From Paragonimus skrjabini miyazakii (Eukaryota; Platyhelminthes; Trematoda; Plagiorchiida; Troglotrematidae), in NCBI GenBank assembly GCA_014338405.1, contig JTDE01001559.1, positions 32,991-96,990 of the forward strand: DNA of 64,000 nucleotides. Reading direction: 5' to 3'. The position numbers were made by a program, and so were the translations under genes. The notes beneath the pieces were generated by a model that saw nothing but the letters and a program-made list of their open reading frames with translations, was not told the origin of the DNA and made no database searches. The first letter of the stretch is position 1, and each line of letters starts with the position of its first letter. Below, piece by piece: positions 13,301 to 28,300 of the stretch.

Positions 13301-16300
13301 TGGACGTCACGCATTTTAGCTCTCCATGCATGGCTGAATTAAGCCAGATACATTGAAATACGTCAAAACACACTGTCAAATGTGTGTATCATAAGTCAAC
13401 TGCATAAAAGTGTAAATCCTATACAATGTCTTTATCACTGTTTATATCATTTAGCAAAGTCATCTAACTTACAGAACTTTGTATGACAGAGGTGTCGATT
13501 GGATACGTTCGAATAATCAGTCGCTCAAAGCTCCTCTGACGAGCCGAGTGTCATTCACGGGAGACTGATTTAATGTTTGATCTGAGGATTTGGTTAGGCG
13601 CGTGATCGATACCAACCTTCGTAGCGTTAACATTGATTGTCACAACGTGGTTTCTGCTTTCTTTATTTTCTAAGAAAGTTGTTTTCGCTAGAAGATATAC
13701 AGTTCCATGTGTTGCATTAGGTCGCGCTTCACGCACACGTTATGAGCAAGTTGTAATACTCTACGTTTCAACTACCTCGGGTGGCCTTCCTCTCGAGACG
13801 ATCGAGCAACCTGATCAGTACTCACAAGCGAAAGTGGTTGAGTGTTCATATATGATAGTTTGGTTGTGCCCATTGTGAGGTTATTGGCGCAGTGATCAAC
13901 ACGGTTACTTCACGAAAGTGTGGCCAGAGTTCTAGTAACGACCGTAGCAAGTAAATGCACTACTGACGAGCTCTAATGAGAGCGAAACTCGAGTCTAGTG
14001 CTTCTTTTCGAAACGAGCCGACTGGAAAGTCTATAGGAATGTGTCAGGTGCGCTCAATTGTAGGTGATGTTCAACTGAAACTCAACCAACTCCCCGACTA
14101 GTCATCAATAATAATAATTGTTAATTCCTACCCCATCCGCGTAACAAACACAAGCTGGGAGAAAACAGTCAGTTCTCCTAAGCCGTCATCAGATGTGAAC
14201 ACATCTCACTAGTGAGTTAGGTGGATTACACAGCTATCTTTTAGTTGTAGTTCAGCTAAAGAGGACATTGTATGAGTCCAGTTGAACAGGATTATAACAA
14301 CATGGTGAAATATTTCGATTCCGTCATGAGTATAGCACTTTCAAGATGAGTGACACATTCTAACAAAGTCACTTTTTAGTAGCATTGGTCAGGGTTTAAC
14401 AAGTGAACGCGAGTACCTGGTCGTTTTAAGCAAATATCCTTAGTCAGTCAAACTTTGACTGATTATGAAAATCTCATAAAATTTTGAAGGAGCTCTTAAG
14501 GTAGGTTTTATAGCTGGTGTTCCCCAACTGAGCCAGAGGACAGAATGTCTGCTCTGTTTCGACTAAGTTCATGTTGCTGATAACGTTTCACGTTCGTTAA
14601 TATAGAGAGTAATTTGAGACGTGCTACGATCACACTTGAAGTCATATACAATTGTTGGAGAGGTGGACTCGGATGATCTATCTATATTTCGCTCCAGGAT
14701 TAGGGAATAGTTTAAGAACATTCATTAGTTTGACAGCACAGAGTTGACAGTCTCCAATATTGTCAACAACCAGTCCAAAGTAAGCTAGTCTTCATAGCGC
14801 GTCTTCAAAACGGTTCCTTCGTCTCTCCATCGATTCTGTTTCAGTTGGATTTTGCAAACGGCAAACAATTACGAGTGACCGTGGTCTCATAAGACATGCT
14901 AACTAAAATTCACCATGTTCAGCGTATATACGGAACTGCTGTGGACGTTCAAGAAACAGTATCGAACCAACTCATTCATTTATAACTGAGTTATTTCACT
15001 AATTCAATGTGTATTGAGTCAATAATGAGTAATCGGGAACGGTTGTTTACAATCGGTTTGTGTTTCGCTTAGCATTGTTGTTTATAAACTCACCTTAAGA
15101 ACATCACATGAAATGAGAACCTTACATTCATCCAGTTAGCTGCCAGTCACTTTAAGTTAATTATCAGTAGTAATAAAAACGAAAGTTAAATTGAGTACAA
15201 TGAACTCACAATCATCAATGTTAGTTGTGCACCAACCGAGGATACACAGACCGGGGCTGAGCGCTTTCTGCAAGTGTTCAAGTGAGGGCCGTAACAAGGG
15301 AACGAGAATGGCGGGAATCGCGGCTTCAGCCTCCTCAATCTCTGCGAGGAGTTCCTTAAGTCTGTGATAAATATATGGATGGATATTTTGTTACTCATTA
15401 TGGCAAGAAAGTAACGAGTTTTATCAAGTTCCGTTAAGGTTAAGAAACGTAGGGACTAACTGTACTTCTCATTTGGAATTGAAGTAAATTCATTTTATAT
15501 GGGCGCTACTCAGGGTGTGACATCTAGGCTGATGGAAGTGCTTACGTAGAGTAATAAACTCACGAGATTATAATAATAACAGTCTGTCTAGTGTGGAACT
15601 TCATTGCTAGTTATTCAAAAAGAGCTGAACTATAAAGTTGTATTGTACACCATTCAATATGCAAGCGTATTCTACTGCACAAGCGGCGACTAGTCGTAAT
15701 GCATAATCTCTGAGATGGTGGGAGTTATGTTAGCGCGATGAAAGTCAAGTTGCCAGTTAGCTCAGAACTCTTCTTTGGGAAAGCAACTTCAAAGAGTTTG
15801 CAATCCGTTTCATAAACTGAAACCGTTAGGAGGCACATCTCCTAATAAAGCAGTCAGGACGAATCACCTCAGGTGGATTGATCAATCCGGTTTCTGTTGG
15901 ACTGATCTGCTTTGGCTCAGTCAATCAATCAGATTGTAGCCGTACGATCGAACGCCTGAAACTTTTTTCCGTGTTTGCTTGCTGATGTCCCCTGTAACGT
16001 GATTTGTTCTAACGCTCTGACTATCATATATGATCGTCTTGTTTGATTTGCTCTGCGTCATTATTGAACTATATCAAGCACCGAAATATAAGAGCATCTT
16101 TTTATGAGTATGTCTTTATTTTACCAATCTAGAGAGGGGTTAGTAGTACACAAGAACTATGAGGCGCTTCTACCAGTGGGTTCCGTTACCTCAGAAAACG
16201 GTCTAATCAGTCTTATTGATCGAGGAATTCAGTAATCTGGCAATGATCCTCGTATCACATTGTTATAAACTGAGTGTCTCATTAGCTTGTGCACGACAGA

Positions 16301-19300
16301 TTTTCAATGCGTTTCTCAGTTAAAGGGACGGAACAAATTGAAGTCGGTCAGTATACTGAAAGCAATGGAGCGAGAAAAGCAGTATTTTTCCTTCCAGCAT
16401 TATTGTACTGAAGAATTTCCAACAACATTTGACCAACTGCTTAGAAATTTCTGTTCATGTTTAACTCACGTGTAATATCTCTGTTTGAACTTTGGTTCTT
16501 GAATAAGTAGACGCTGTGCTGCTGCGGGAATTGTGAGACCAAGTACTCGTAGGTAACGAGTCTCGTAGATAAGTTCTAGGATGCCCAAATCAAAGTTCAC
16601 GAACAATTTGCCAGTAGTGAGATCCCGAACTAACAGCGAGGAAGACAGTCCAGTATTGACTTGCTCGATGGATTGGCACCAATGGTGGTGATATAATAAT
16701 TCAAACTCCACCAACGCTGTGGCGATTTTGTTGAACTGTCTAACACATTTCTGACCATCAGTTGTCTGTAAAGTAAACACAATATATAAAGAGGGTTAAC
16801 TGACGAGGGCTATGCTACGTTTCTTTGGACAGCTCACCGGTTCAACATCCTCTGACAAATAACCACCAACTGAGGTTAGTCAAAATGCACAAGGTAATTT
16901 TTGACAAAAATCTATTAAGATGCGACCTGAACCTGCAAAGATTCCTAGACAACCACTCATTCGGTCGTTATGCATGCTTGACCAAAAAAGATTTGAGGTA
17001 GTTTTCACGCATCAACCCACTCGAATGGGACATGCTGAGCATCAGTTACTGTCACTCGTCTGGCAAGAACCAGTCACTAAAGTGTGCCTCACGTGATTGA
17101 CTCACCTAGGTGATCAAGGATTTATTAACGAATTTGTTATCAGGCCAACACATACTTTTATAACATCACCTGATCGAGTGAGCAGCCAGCGTGAAAACAG
17201 AGTAGCTTACTTTCTTCTGGTGGTTCGCCCATAACGAATATGCTGCAATGACACTTGGTTGTGTTTTTGAAAAGTTTCACTACTTGTCCTCGCTCTACTA
17301 CTGCCATTCATTCGAAAATACCGATGTCTGGAGCGGAATTGCATGCAAATTCATGGTCTTAGGGGACATTCTTTCGATGTGACCTAAGAGACTTTCATTA
17401 GAATTGAGATCATACGGTGATCACAGGTTGCGGGCTAGCAGACGGCAAACGACAGCATGTCACGACCGTGCGTCCATCGGCTGGGATGGTACGATTACAA
17501 CCTATCAGCAGTATCCTGCTTAACCTGCTGCCATTGGTCTGACAGCTGTTAAACAAAGGAAGCCCACTACGATTCAAGCACCGGTAGACCGTGGAGTGAT
17601 TGGCACCTGTCTTTCTCACATTCTTTGGTCAACTGCTTTATGTAATGCTACCTATAAATGTGTTTGTAACCCAGATTGCAAGGAAGTCGTAAGTGTACCT
17701 GCCGCCTTTGATCTTTTGTTTCTGTTGCATCGACGCCAACGCTGAGCTCGAGCTAGTTCATTGCTTGCTATATGTTCCACGAATTCGATTACTGCAGGTC
17801 AGTTGATCAAATGCTCAATGTAAGCAGTCAATCTCGCGAAGTGACTTGAGTGTCAGTGCACGGATGAGTCATTTGTCATCTTGAACTATCCATTTTGATC
17901 TGGTCAAGCATTATTATGAGTAAATATTCCTGTACTCCTTTCTTATATTTCGAACCATTAAAATTGCGGGCAGGAAAGTTCAATACCCATTTCTTCCAAC
18001 TGACCAGATAGCAACCCGTGTTTAGACTTTATCAGTGCTTTACAGCTGAATAGTAGGGGATTTTGGTTTTCATATAGATTGAATATCACCCACGATTGAT
18101 CACAGCTTTCGCATTTCCATAGACTTTCCAGTCGGCCCCTTTCGAAATTAAGCACTAGACTCGAGTTTCACTCTCATTAGTCACAATCGAAAGAGGCTGA
18201 GCGTTCGCATATGATAATTCGGTCGTGCCTAATGTGAGGTCAATGGCGCGGTGATCAGTACGGTTGTCCCATGAAAGGGTGGCTGGAATTGTAGTCCCGG
18301 CACTACTGACGAGCTCTGTTGAGAGCGAGACTCGAGTCTGGTGCTTCTTTTCAAAAGAGGCTGACTGGAAAGTCTATTCTGGTGCAATCTTTTGATTAGC
18401 TTTTTGAATCGTTATACTTCGGGACGGTACGCTTTAGTAGTGAACTTAGACATTTCAAAACTGCTCACAGTCTTCATCATTTTAATTCGTCTACGTGATG
18501 TAAGGATGGTTACTTGAAGAATTGTTCAACCATTGATAAACTCTGTTTTATTACTATAGGCACTAAACCGTTACTGGTGAACGCACACCATATGCCCCAT
18601 ACAGAAGACTTTTTCTCTCAAAACATCGTTATTTGTGCTCAGAACGTAAGCAATGTTCTTTGGTCTTACCCACAACACATCTGGACATCGCCGTTTGAAT
18701 TGTTGCATTGGATTATCGATCAACTTGAACAAATGACGAGCCCAGTATATTTTACCGGCAATCGGTGTCATGTTTCGAATTACTGGCGGATCCGTTTTCT
18801 GTTGTTCGTATAAATTTCTTATACTGTCCAATTCGTGCGCGTAGTTCTTCATGACTAATGCGTACTTGCTGGCCAGATCCAAATTACAGAACTCAAGCTG
18901 TTGAAATTTCTCCAGGATGTCTAACTGACGTTCGACCTAAAGTTAAAAGATTGGAAGAAATGAAATGAATGACTGTGATGAGATATAAAAGTCACGAATG
19001 ATGAGACAGATTCATTAAACGGGACTGTTTGACTATTGAAGGTTATTTGTGAGTGGGTAACAGGATGTTAATTAATAAAATACATCGGAGAATAATAGGT
19101 TGTTCATGAGAAATCGAAATATGAAGTGTAATACGTTGAATACCGCTCACATATGATCGCGGGCTTTTAGTACGACGAGGTTGTCAATCGGTTTACGTCA
19201 GCATAACTACAAACTCATTCATCAAGGCTTATCATCAGTGCATTTCCTCTTGCAGACTTTGTGTTTGTCAGGCCAGCACGTTGAAACAAACCTTCAATGG

Positions 19301-22300
19301 CGAATTTCCCTCTAAAGAATGGTTTGGTCAACGTTAGTTTCTAGATGAGACCCAACGTTAGTTTCTCTTACAAACCAAAAGCCCACTAAATTTTGCTAGA
19401 AGGATTGTTCTCAAAACTGTTAAAATCTAGACTACACGGATTAGTGAAGTAGTCAGCAATAAGGTACGACTTACACCTCATTGAATAAGGATTTAACATC
19501 CGTATGTGAAAATATTTTTACCTGTCTGTTGTTGGTAATTAGTGTACTTGAGGCCTAATTTACGGGCACCATATGATTGGAAAACATTCACTTGATCACC
19601 CATATTCTTGGAAAACATCAGCTTTTCAGCAGGTTGGGAATACTCACCGAAAATATGAACGAACGGCACAGAAATTTATTGAGTGTAAAAAAATTTCCTC
19701 CGGCGGAAAGGAAGAAAATCTGAAAATTAGTGTACTGCATCACAATGACGACAAAGAGATAAAGGTTCCTCATCAATTTAAGTTTACATCGCTCACTTAG
19801 TAGACTGCTCAATTAGGTCACACGGATGTCCAGCTACATAGATAGGGTTAAAATGCTTTGTGATATTCGGTAGCGTAAAACATATTTCTAGTTACACTTC
19901 GTCCATCAATCAGTGTATGAATCTTGCGCGGTCATCGTGTAATGGGAAACACCCGCAGCTTTGAAATTTACTGCTAACGGAATTCGGTGTACATTTTTCA
20001 GCAACCATACGAACACCTGAGGCTATGCTAACCGTCATGCTGGTTTAGGGGAGTAACTGTGAACCGCTGTAACCTGTTCGTCAGATGAATGGAACTGCTG
20101 CAGCAGAATTACAAAAGCACTCATCATACACGTTTATTATTTAAAAAAGTCGCTCACTGAAGTCGGGCGTGTGAACCACATGTCCAGAAAGTCTCGCAGC
20201 TGTTGCTCAATCATATCAAATTGACCTTTGTAATCGTCCATTTCCTTGTTAAACTGTGACGAGAAAATTGAGGAGGAAAGGAAACATTCCTTCATTAAGG
20301 GAAACGAGATTATTGGAAAAGGTGATGGTGTAGCTGATTAAATTTGCCGAGTGGTAAGAAATGTTTCGCTATTTCAGTTCTGTTTGTTATTGAGATTGAG
20401 CAACGAAATGTTGGATGCACCTTATCCAAAGAAAAACCTGCCTACAAAATCACAATTTATATGTAACGATCGTCACTCCTTAATGGTCCGGCTGTGTGTT
20501 GCTGCACATTAGCAAGCCCAAGGAAGAAGTCTTACATAATCTAAAGCATCGCCTAGCAGGTTTATGGAGATTGGAGATTTCGACCTATCTAAGAAGTCCT
20601 AATCGCGGGGTTAACGATTGGAGCTAACAGATAGTAACTGTGTCTCCTATCGAGAAGATCGGGCAACCTGATAATTAATCACAAGCGAAAGTGGATGAGC
20701 GTTCTCATATGATAATTCGGTTGTGCCTAACGTGAGGTCAATGGCGCAGTGATAAACACGGTTGCCTCATGAACAGCATGTCCGTGGTTCAAGTCCCGGC
20801 AGTGACGATGATATGCACTACTGACGAGCTCTAATGAGAGCGAAACTCGAGTCTAGTGCTTCTTTTCGAAAGGGGCCGACTGGAAAGTCTATGGGAATGT
20901 GACAGCTGTAATCAATTGTGGATAATGTTCAACCTAAAATCAACCACATCCCCGACTACTCATCAGTAATCTTATATCTGAGTCGGTCAAGGTAATCACG
21001 ACTTTAGAAGTGAGTTCATTTAGAAAAGATTCTGAACTGCAACGTGGAAACTTGCTGAGTTAACTGGAGTCCGAAGTCTCCAATATCTGTTCGAATTTTT
21101 GTACAGTACTCTGATCAAGTGATTTTTCAAATGATCAAAATTTTTTGCCTCCTTGTTATTTTTGTCAGTTTACTATACGATTCGATCGGTTTTGACAGAC
21201 TGTTTAGAGGATATGCTCATAATGTTAGTGTATATTCGGTCCTAGGAACACAGTCTTATGTGTTTGTTCGAGAGGGAAGCAGGTAAAAATAATGTGCGTT
21301 ACTACCGTGTTGTTGATCTGAGAGTAAAATGTGTTGAAAGGACTTATACGTATGAGTAAAACGCTTTTAGGGTTAATGAAGAAGAATCGGATGAGAAGAT
21401 AATGATTATGCAATATAAAAACATTGAACATCTAAGCACATTAAAGTGGTATACTGTTACAATCGACAAGTACAGTCATACAGTTCGCGGGAAAAAGTAG
21501 ACACATACAGACAGATACACATCTGATTATCTGTTGGGGTGTTTTAAAAAGATTGGTAAAATGAATGTAACAATGGCTGACGTTCTCACATATACCGGTA
21601 GAGTGGAGTTGTAAACATCTCATCTGAGTTAACCATGTCTCAGAATGAGCAGACCTTAACGTTGGAATGCTTTCCAAGCACCAGTCTCTCTGTTCGCAAT
21701 CAGAGCTCAAGGAAATGATACCTTAGTTGCTCGTTCTTGGTTAATGGTAACAAGTAATCAGTTGAGTACGGAAGTGTGTAGTTTATGAGTGCGTTTTACA
21801 CTAAGCTCCTTAGTTCAAATCTGACCCAATGACATCAGGCATTCAGGGCAACATTTCATCCTAAGTCTCGCGACCGTTCAAGCAGCCCGACATCGGACGC
21901 TCCCAATAGCATTCATGTCACTTTGAGATACATGCGTCAAGTTTGTTTTTCATGTGATGGCAGATTATGAAGCTGACCACGGGGAAAACGTTTAAGGTGG
22001 AATGTTTCACAACTACTTTCTAAGTGATTTAACGTCAGTTGAGATATTTTAGTTATGGCCGCTCAATTTGTAGACAGATATAGATTTCCTATCGCTAAAC
22101 TTGTAGGTCCCACTGACACTCAGTTTGGTGTTTCAAAAGTTGTAATCACTGCGATTTTGTTGATAACCGTGTTTGACTTTGGAGTTGTTTGCATTGAATG
22201 GTAAACTGTTACCTAAGCATTGATTGAGCCAGTTCACGCCGTTCTGATAGGTTTCCGCATCCCCCGGGCACTGTACAATCCTCTATCTTTGTTAGTCAGC

Positions 22301-25300
22301 GGTATGCATGAGCGTTCGCGATTTAACATTGTTTGATACGTCAAGAAAAAAGTTTTGGGAAAAGAATACAAACAGTGGACTGTCGTAAAATTGTTTTGGG
22401 TTCACCCGTTGCTCGTGTTAAAACCTTGTTGGAATTTAAACTGACATCCATTACTATGGTCGTGATGTGATTACGTTAGTGAATGTAAGCTTTCTACTCT
22501 TAACCGCATTGTTATATTTGGCTCCAGTTCCACATAGCATATTCTGTACTGTTCGAATGATGGTGCTGACTTTAGTTTGAAACTTTTAATCAATGTTTTT
22601 GGTATCCCTTTCTCACCCAGTGCTTTTGTGTACGTGTCCTTCGTAGGCTGCTTGTTACCTCCGCATAATGTTTTATGCTGAGTCCCAGAAATCATTCAAA
22701 TTGATCTCACGCAATTTTGTGTTTTACGAAAAGGGACTTATAATGAAGACAGCAGCTGTACGGCATTGTCACACTGGTTGGACTCGTCAATGAAACTGGT
22801 CGTCAAGTCTTGATTTGTTGTTGTTCTCGTTGACAGGGTACTGACAAAACGATACACTAGTTCGTTCTCGATATAGTGGTGTGCTTGATAAAAATCAGAT
22901 TATCGTCCCGTTAGTAATTAACTTGGTAACTCTCGGTCGTGAAAAGTACTGCGACTGTCCCCGTAGTTTGCTCCCAAGATATGCCAAAAGACGCGTACAA
23001 CAAAACAGCTTTGTTTCGCCCCAAAGCGTGTGCGACCAAGGCGAAAAATACAAAGTACTTACATGGTGCGCAATGGCCAAAAAGGCATTCCTGAATAACA
23101 AAAAAATACAGTTGCCGGAGGAAATAGTTAGGGTCACTAATGAGCACAGCGGAATAAAAAGGGCGGACGGGTAAAAAAACTAACCAAAGTTACCTCTAGA
23201 CCGTTCTGAACAGTTCCGCTAATTAGGACAGAGCCAATCGTTTTTTTTTCTCGAGGACGGAGGCAGTTTTGGACGGAAAGAAATGGACGCGAAAATGGAC
23301 ACGGAATAAAGTGTCGTACATCACACATGGTCACTTCACTTATTTTAGTACTATCTCTTTGTGTTGAACTATTACCCTTTTAAAGGAAAAATAGATACGG
23401 TTATTTAGTAACGATTAGAAATCGTGAAACGAAACCTTCTAAGGGCCGCAGCAATAATTTTAACTTTTAAAGCAAATCAATTACCAGTGCCCAGTTATGC
23501 TTGTTTCGTCGTACGGCTAATGTCTTGTCCCCTTCTTGGTCCGCCGGTTAGGTAAACAGAGCTTGGGAATTGCACATGGATCATTTGCTTTTGATCGTCG
23601 GGTTGTTAACATGAAACTGTATGAGGTGACGAATACAGTTCCGACTATACTGCGACCATCGGTGGATCGTGCTATCGCGTACATAAATAAATTTACGCCA
23701 CAAATACGTACGCACCCGCATTTTGTTGAATGAATGATATATTGCCGATTAGTAGTTGGGGATTTGATCAATACAACTTGGACGTTACTCAGACTTGATT
23801 GGGAATTCGACACTGAATTATGTTTCCCACTCAGCTGCTTTGAAAGAGAGCAATATATTCAAGACCCATTCTTCCCAAACTCTACGAATACTACGTAACT
23901 TTGTTCCTATCTGGATTTAAATTCCACCCACACTCTTGCGATTCAACCGTGTCGACGCTTGCGTCACTGAACCCACATCAAACACCACTGAACTAGCACA
24001 TCTGCGACCCCAGCTATAACTGTTCGAGATTAAGACTCAGTACGTCAAAATTTGATTTGCGTGAGCATGCTGTATACTGTAACAGTTCATGTCATTCAGT
24101 AGGAGGACGAACCAGATATCACAGTTGACTGAACATGGGCTATCAGTGAAAAGAATGTTTTGTTCTAATTTCTTCAGTGTAAATATTTCTAAGACAAAGG
24201 TTTTATTTTACTATTTTAATACTAATTTTTCTGTCTGATCACTTCATAGCAATGATTTTTTATAAACTTGAAACCTGCCAATCATGTAATCGTTTGATAT
24301 CTCTGCAACCGACACTAGAAGTATTCTACCGGTTCCTTCATTCATGGTTAATAGGTCTTACCTCTTTCTTCATCTGGTCTGCTCCATCGAAATTCTTCTT
24401 CTTTAAGTTATCACACAATGTTTTGTAACGTGCCACAATACCCTCTATACCCTCGATTTTCAAAGTGGTGAGCACAGTGAATTTGTCCACCAGATCCAAT
24501 ATGTGAACTAATTTATTCAGCCGAGTGCTGTAGACGTCAAATTTTCCAAATATGTAGTTCTCACTGAAATTGAAAAACCGCGGAAGGGATACATTTAAAA
24601 GTATGCGCAAGTGAGAAATCCAGTAACGTAGTAAACACAATGCGTAAAACTTGAAGTGTTATTTCTTGGATCTATAGAAATTTGGTCTTATGAGCTGGAG
24701 TTTCATGAACAGTATCGTTTTCACTGATAAATAGTGTTCTGGTGTAGACAGTAGCGCATGTGTGTTCAGTAATGAGGACTACTTTTTAAAACATGCTTAC
24801 AGTTGTTCAACAACTGAGCGGTCAATCCGTGTGTTTTCTAAGAAGCCTAGCACGTTGGTATACACTTCAGTGAAATGAAAGTTTCAATGGATGCAATTAC
24901 TTGAGATAACCATTGTTGGTAGAACAAATAGTTAGAGCAGTGTTTCTCAGTAGGGTTTTACTGAATGTCAACGATGTCGTGAACAACATGTGGTTCTGGT
25001 GGTTGGGCAAATTTGTAAGGTTAAAAGAGACCCAAGTGTTTAAAATCTGGGCTTCGACTTGATTTGGTGCAGTAACGGAAGCAGCATGCCCAAACGCGGC
25101 GTGGCTTCGTAGCTCAGCCAGTAGGTTATCCTGCTTCTGTCGCCGGTTCGAATCCTGCCGAAGAACAGATTCTCAACAACTGGGTATCTTGTAACTTTAG
25201 TTTGATCTCGACAATTACGCACAGGAAATGGTAACTTATGCGGGTTTGCTGATACTGGCGTATGTGATACATTCAATAGAACTTGTCCAAAAAGAGAAGG

Positions 25301-28300
25301 TTGCTGGGAGGGCCACTACCGCGATGCATATTCTTCCTCAGTGTGATTCCTACTCCTGGTGAGATATGTGTACCTTCAACTACATCACACCAGGTTACTT
25401 CGTTGTACTTAAACAGTTCCCGTCACCTTGCTGCTTGACCTTCATATCATTTGCTAATGTAACAAAACCTTTGGAAGCAGATGTATGTTCATTTTAACTG
25501 CAGACATTCTTAAGTAGGTAAGGATGTAGATTCTGCTATCCTTCCTGGAATCGTTCATTCATTAATCCCATGCAGTTTCTTAGTTCTTTAAGATATTCAG
25601 TACTTATTGTTTATCTACTTTGAGACAGATGGTTGTTTGCATACACCAACAGATGTCCACCGACAACTAAGAATAGCTCCACTTTTGTGATGTATGATAC
25701 TTTCAACCCACTATAAGGACATGCATGATGTAACTTCACATGATGCTTCACCTATGCTGTGACCTCAGATCCCCACTGGACCGATTGTGTGTGTGCCTGC
25801 TGGTCTGATTCCTTCAGGTGAGTGAAACCACAGGCGGTACAACGCAAGCCGCCTGAAGTGAGTGCCGTGCGTCGGTCCCTGTGACAGACTAATCCGAAAC
25901 GGATATCGCCAATCGCGTGTGCTGTCCACATGGGCATTGACCAACCCCCCGCCCCGCCTCATCGACACGTGTGTACATCGTTTCCTGCTAAACAATCATG
26001 CAATCGCTCAGTCAGGACGTTTGATGTGCATGTTGATTCATGCTTTCACTTTGCGATCATGCTTGCCTATCACGGTTGATTGCGCTTAGTTTAGTTGTTA
26101 CATTACACGAACTAACTGATTAACTGCTTTTTGGACTTACGGGATACACGCTACAAAGGAAATCCCAGCAAAAGACACACCTGAAAACGAAGGTTTTTCA
26201 TAGAAGCAACACAATCTCTGCTGCAATGTACGGACCTTCCTAGTCCTAGCAAGGAATCAACATTTTTATCCCGTGCGTCAAATCTTCCCTGAAATGTATA
26301 CGTTATGCTCAGCCACCACCTCGGTTACCCTAGCTCTTTTGTTTTCTGTCACTGCGTTCATTGACTGTGCCTGAACCCGCGTTTTCATTCTCGGTTGCTT
26401 GCTCAGTATTTTCAGTCATCTCTATCCGCCTAATCTTCAAGCAATGACTTTCACCTCGTTGAACTTGGGTTCCATAGTTAAAATTAATTACAACCCCTGT
26501 GAATTGGCCAGACGGCTAACTTCAGTGCAAATTCTTTCATACAAAGATGTTACTCACACAAATGATTAGTAGGCAAAAATTACCACAAAACTGACTGGAA
26601 ATCTCCAATGAAGTTGAGGAGAGTATCAGCCTGTCTGTAGTGATAAGCATGACAGAGGTGATCCGTCTGTTTGCTTTGAATAACAGATCAGAAGTATTGG
26701 TGAACCTGATGGCGTTTGGTGTGAATTACAATATTTTGAATGAAAATAACGACTGTGATAAAATCTGTGCAGGTGTGGAAATTGCGTCATATTTTTTCCT
26801 CCCACTAGCAGAGAGTTTGCTTCAGGTCCTTGGGATCACTATGAACTTGAAACCTACAATTACTTGTCATAAGCGTCATTCAGGAGACGTTCAAAAACCC
26901 CGTGCCCATTAAATTGGCGTTTTAACGACTGAAGTAGAAGTGTCTGGTGAATCAGCGTCCCGTCCTATAAGGAATACACACATTACTAGGAACCTTTATG
27001 GCATCCTCTGAAAGTGTCCTTTGTTACGGAAAGAACCCAAGGTACAGTCGTCCATTCGAGCTCCCACGTGTTCGTAACGAGTAAAAGTCTTACAGGAAGC
27101 CGTGGAAAGTGCCCAATTAGTTCTGTGTTTACAAGTCACGCGCCAGAAATGACTCTCAGTTTCCTCATCACGGTTAATTAGTATCTGCTAGATCAACCTC
27201 AGCTATGATTTTTCTGTAGATATGCTTGGGAAAATCCCTTGAACCGGAACCGATCAGTCGCGAACGTTTTGCATTATGTCATAGGATAGCTGAGGATCTT
27301 CGAAAACGAATTGGCAACCTATTTGTTACACTACTAGTCATGATCTGTTCTCCTGTGATCTCCGTTAAGTGATCATTCACGTTAGCCTGCAAATCGAATC
27401 TCAGCTGACACTGTCTGTCATTCTTTTCGTTACGGAGGAATCGATAGCTAGCCGAGGTACTACGGGAGTTTTGCTGAAACGTTCGTTGCACATCGATTGT
27501 CGATGCGTATATACTCTGAGGTTGGATTCCGTCCTTGTTGATCACAAGATTGCACAAAATTATCTAAGTTGAAGCTGCACCATACTATCTTCATCATCTT
27601 GGTAGCCACGTAAATGAACCTGATAGATACCAACAAACCCTAAAGAATGATGAATGCTCTATAGAGGAGATTATCATAAAATGGTGATCGTATTAGTAGT
27701 TGACGTGTTTTCTAAGAAAGTCGTTTTCTTACAAAATTAGTCGTTGCTAGATGTTCTTATGGGGAGGCTTATTTAATGAAAGGGGTCTCTGATAAACCGC
27801 TTAGACCATAACAATAGGTGGCACGTAGTGTGTAGTTTAGTGAGCGACTGAAGTGCAGTTGAATGTCACATTTAATCCCTCTATGATATGTAGCTACGTG
27901 TTGGCAACAAAAGAAGTGGTTTGGCATATATGTTTCCTACTGTGATGAGGATGGACGATCAAACTATACCACCAGTGAGCAGTCAGGCGGATGCATTTAT
28001 AACACTACGGAATTAATCGGTGAAAAGCACACGAAGAAAAACCCCAGTGCGAGCTGAGTAGACAGTGTTTTTTTTTCATACACGAACTTGTCAGTGACAG
28101 TTGTGTCGTTTTGGGGTTATCATTATGTGCAGCTGAATGTTTACGTTCGGTGAGTTTTCAATGCATATCATCTCTGTCGATTTACAGAACTGGCTATCGT
28201 TGCACCAATCACGCTCTTGTCCTACAACATTAGCATGGAATTTGATTGACATAAATTGAATACTGCCAACATTTATGCACCACTTTTACACTCAGCCAAA

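Larger units (their letters stand above)
12257..15209. other. Intron, 3 kb, carrying one SINE A
   Basis: Apart from the SINE at 13770-14115 I see no exon, RNA or repeat. ORFs at 13551-13878 overlap the SINE leader and look spurious. Confidence 0.7.
16766..18669. other. Intron, 1.9 kb, carrying composite SINE A
   Basis: The only feature seen is the inverted SINE pair at 18045-18395. Confidence 0.7.
20245..24361. other. Intron, 4.1 kb, carrying one full SINE A
   Basis: It contains the SINE at 20575-20985. A plus ORF at 22881-23174 and overlapping ORFs at 23517-23813 have no family I recognise. No other structure was seen. Confidence 0.65.

Noticed and set aside
22881..23174. 97-codon plus ORF as a gene
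   Set aside because: No recognised domain, and two minus-strand ORFs of similar length overlap it; more likely chance in a low-stop region.
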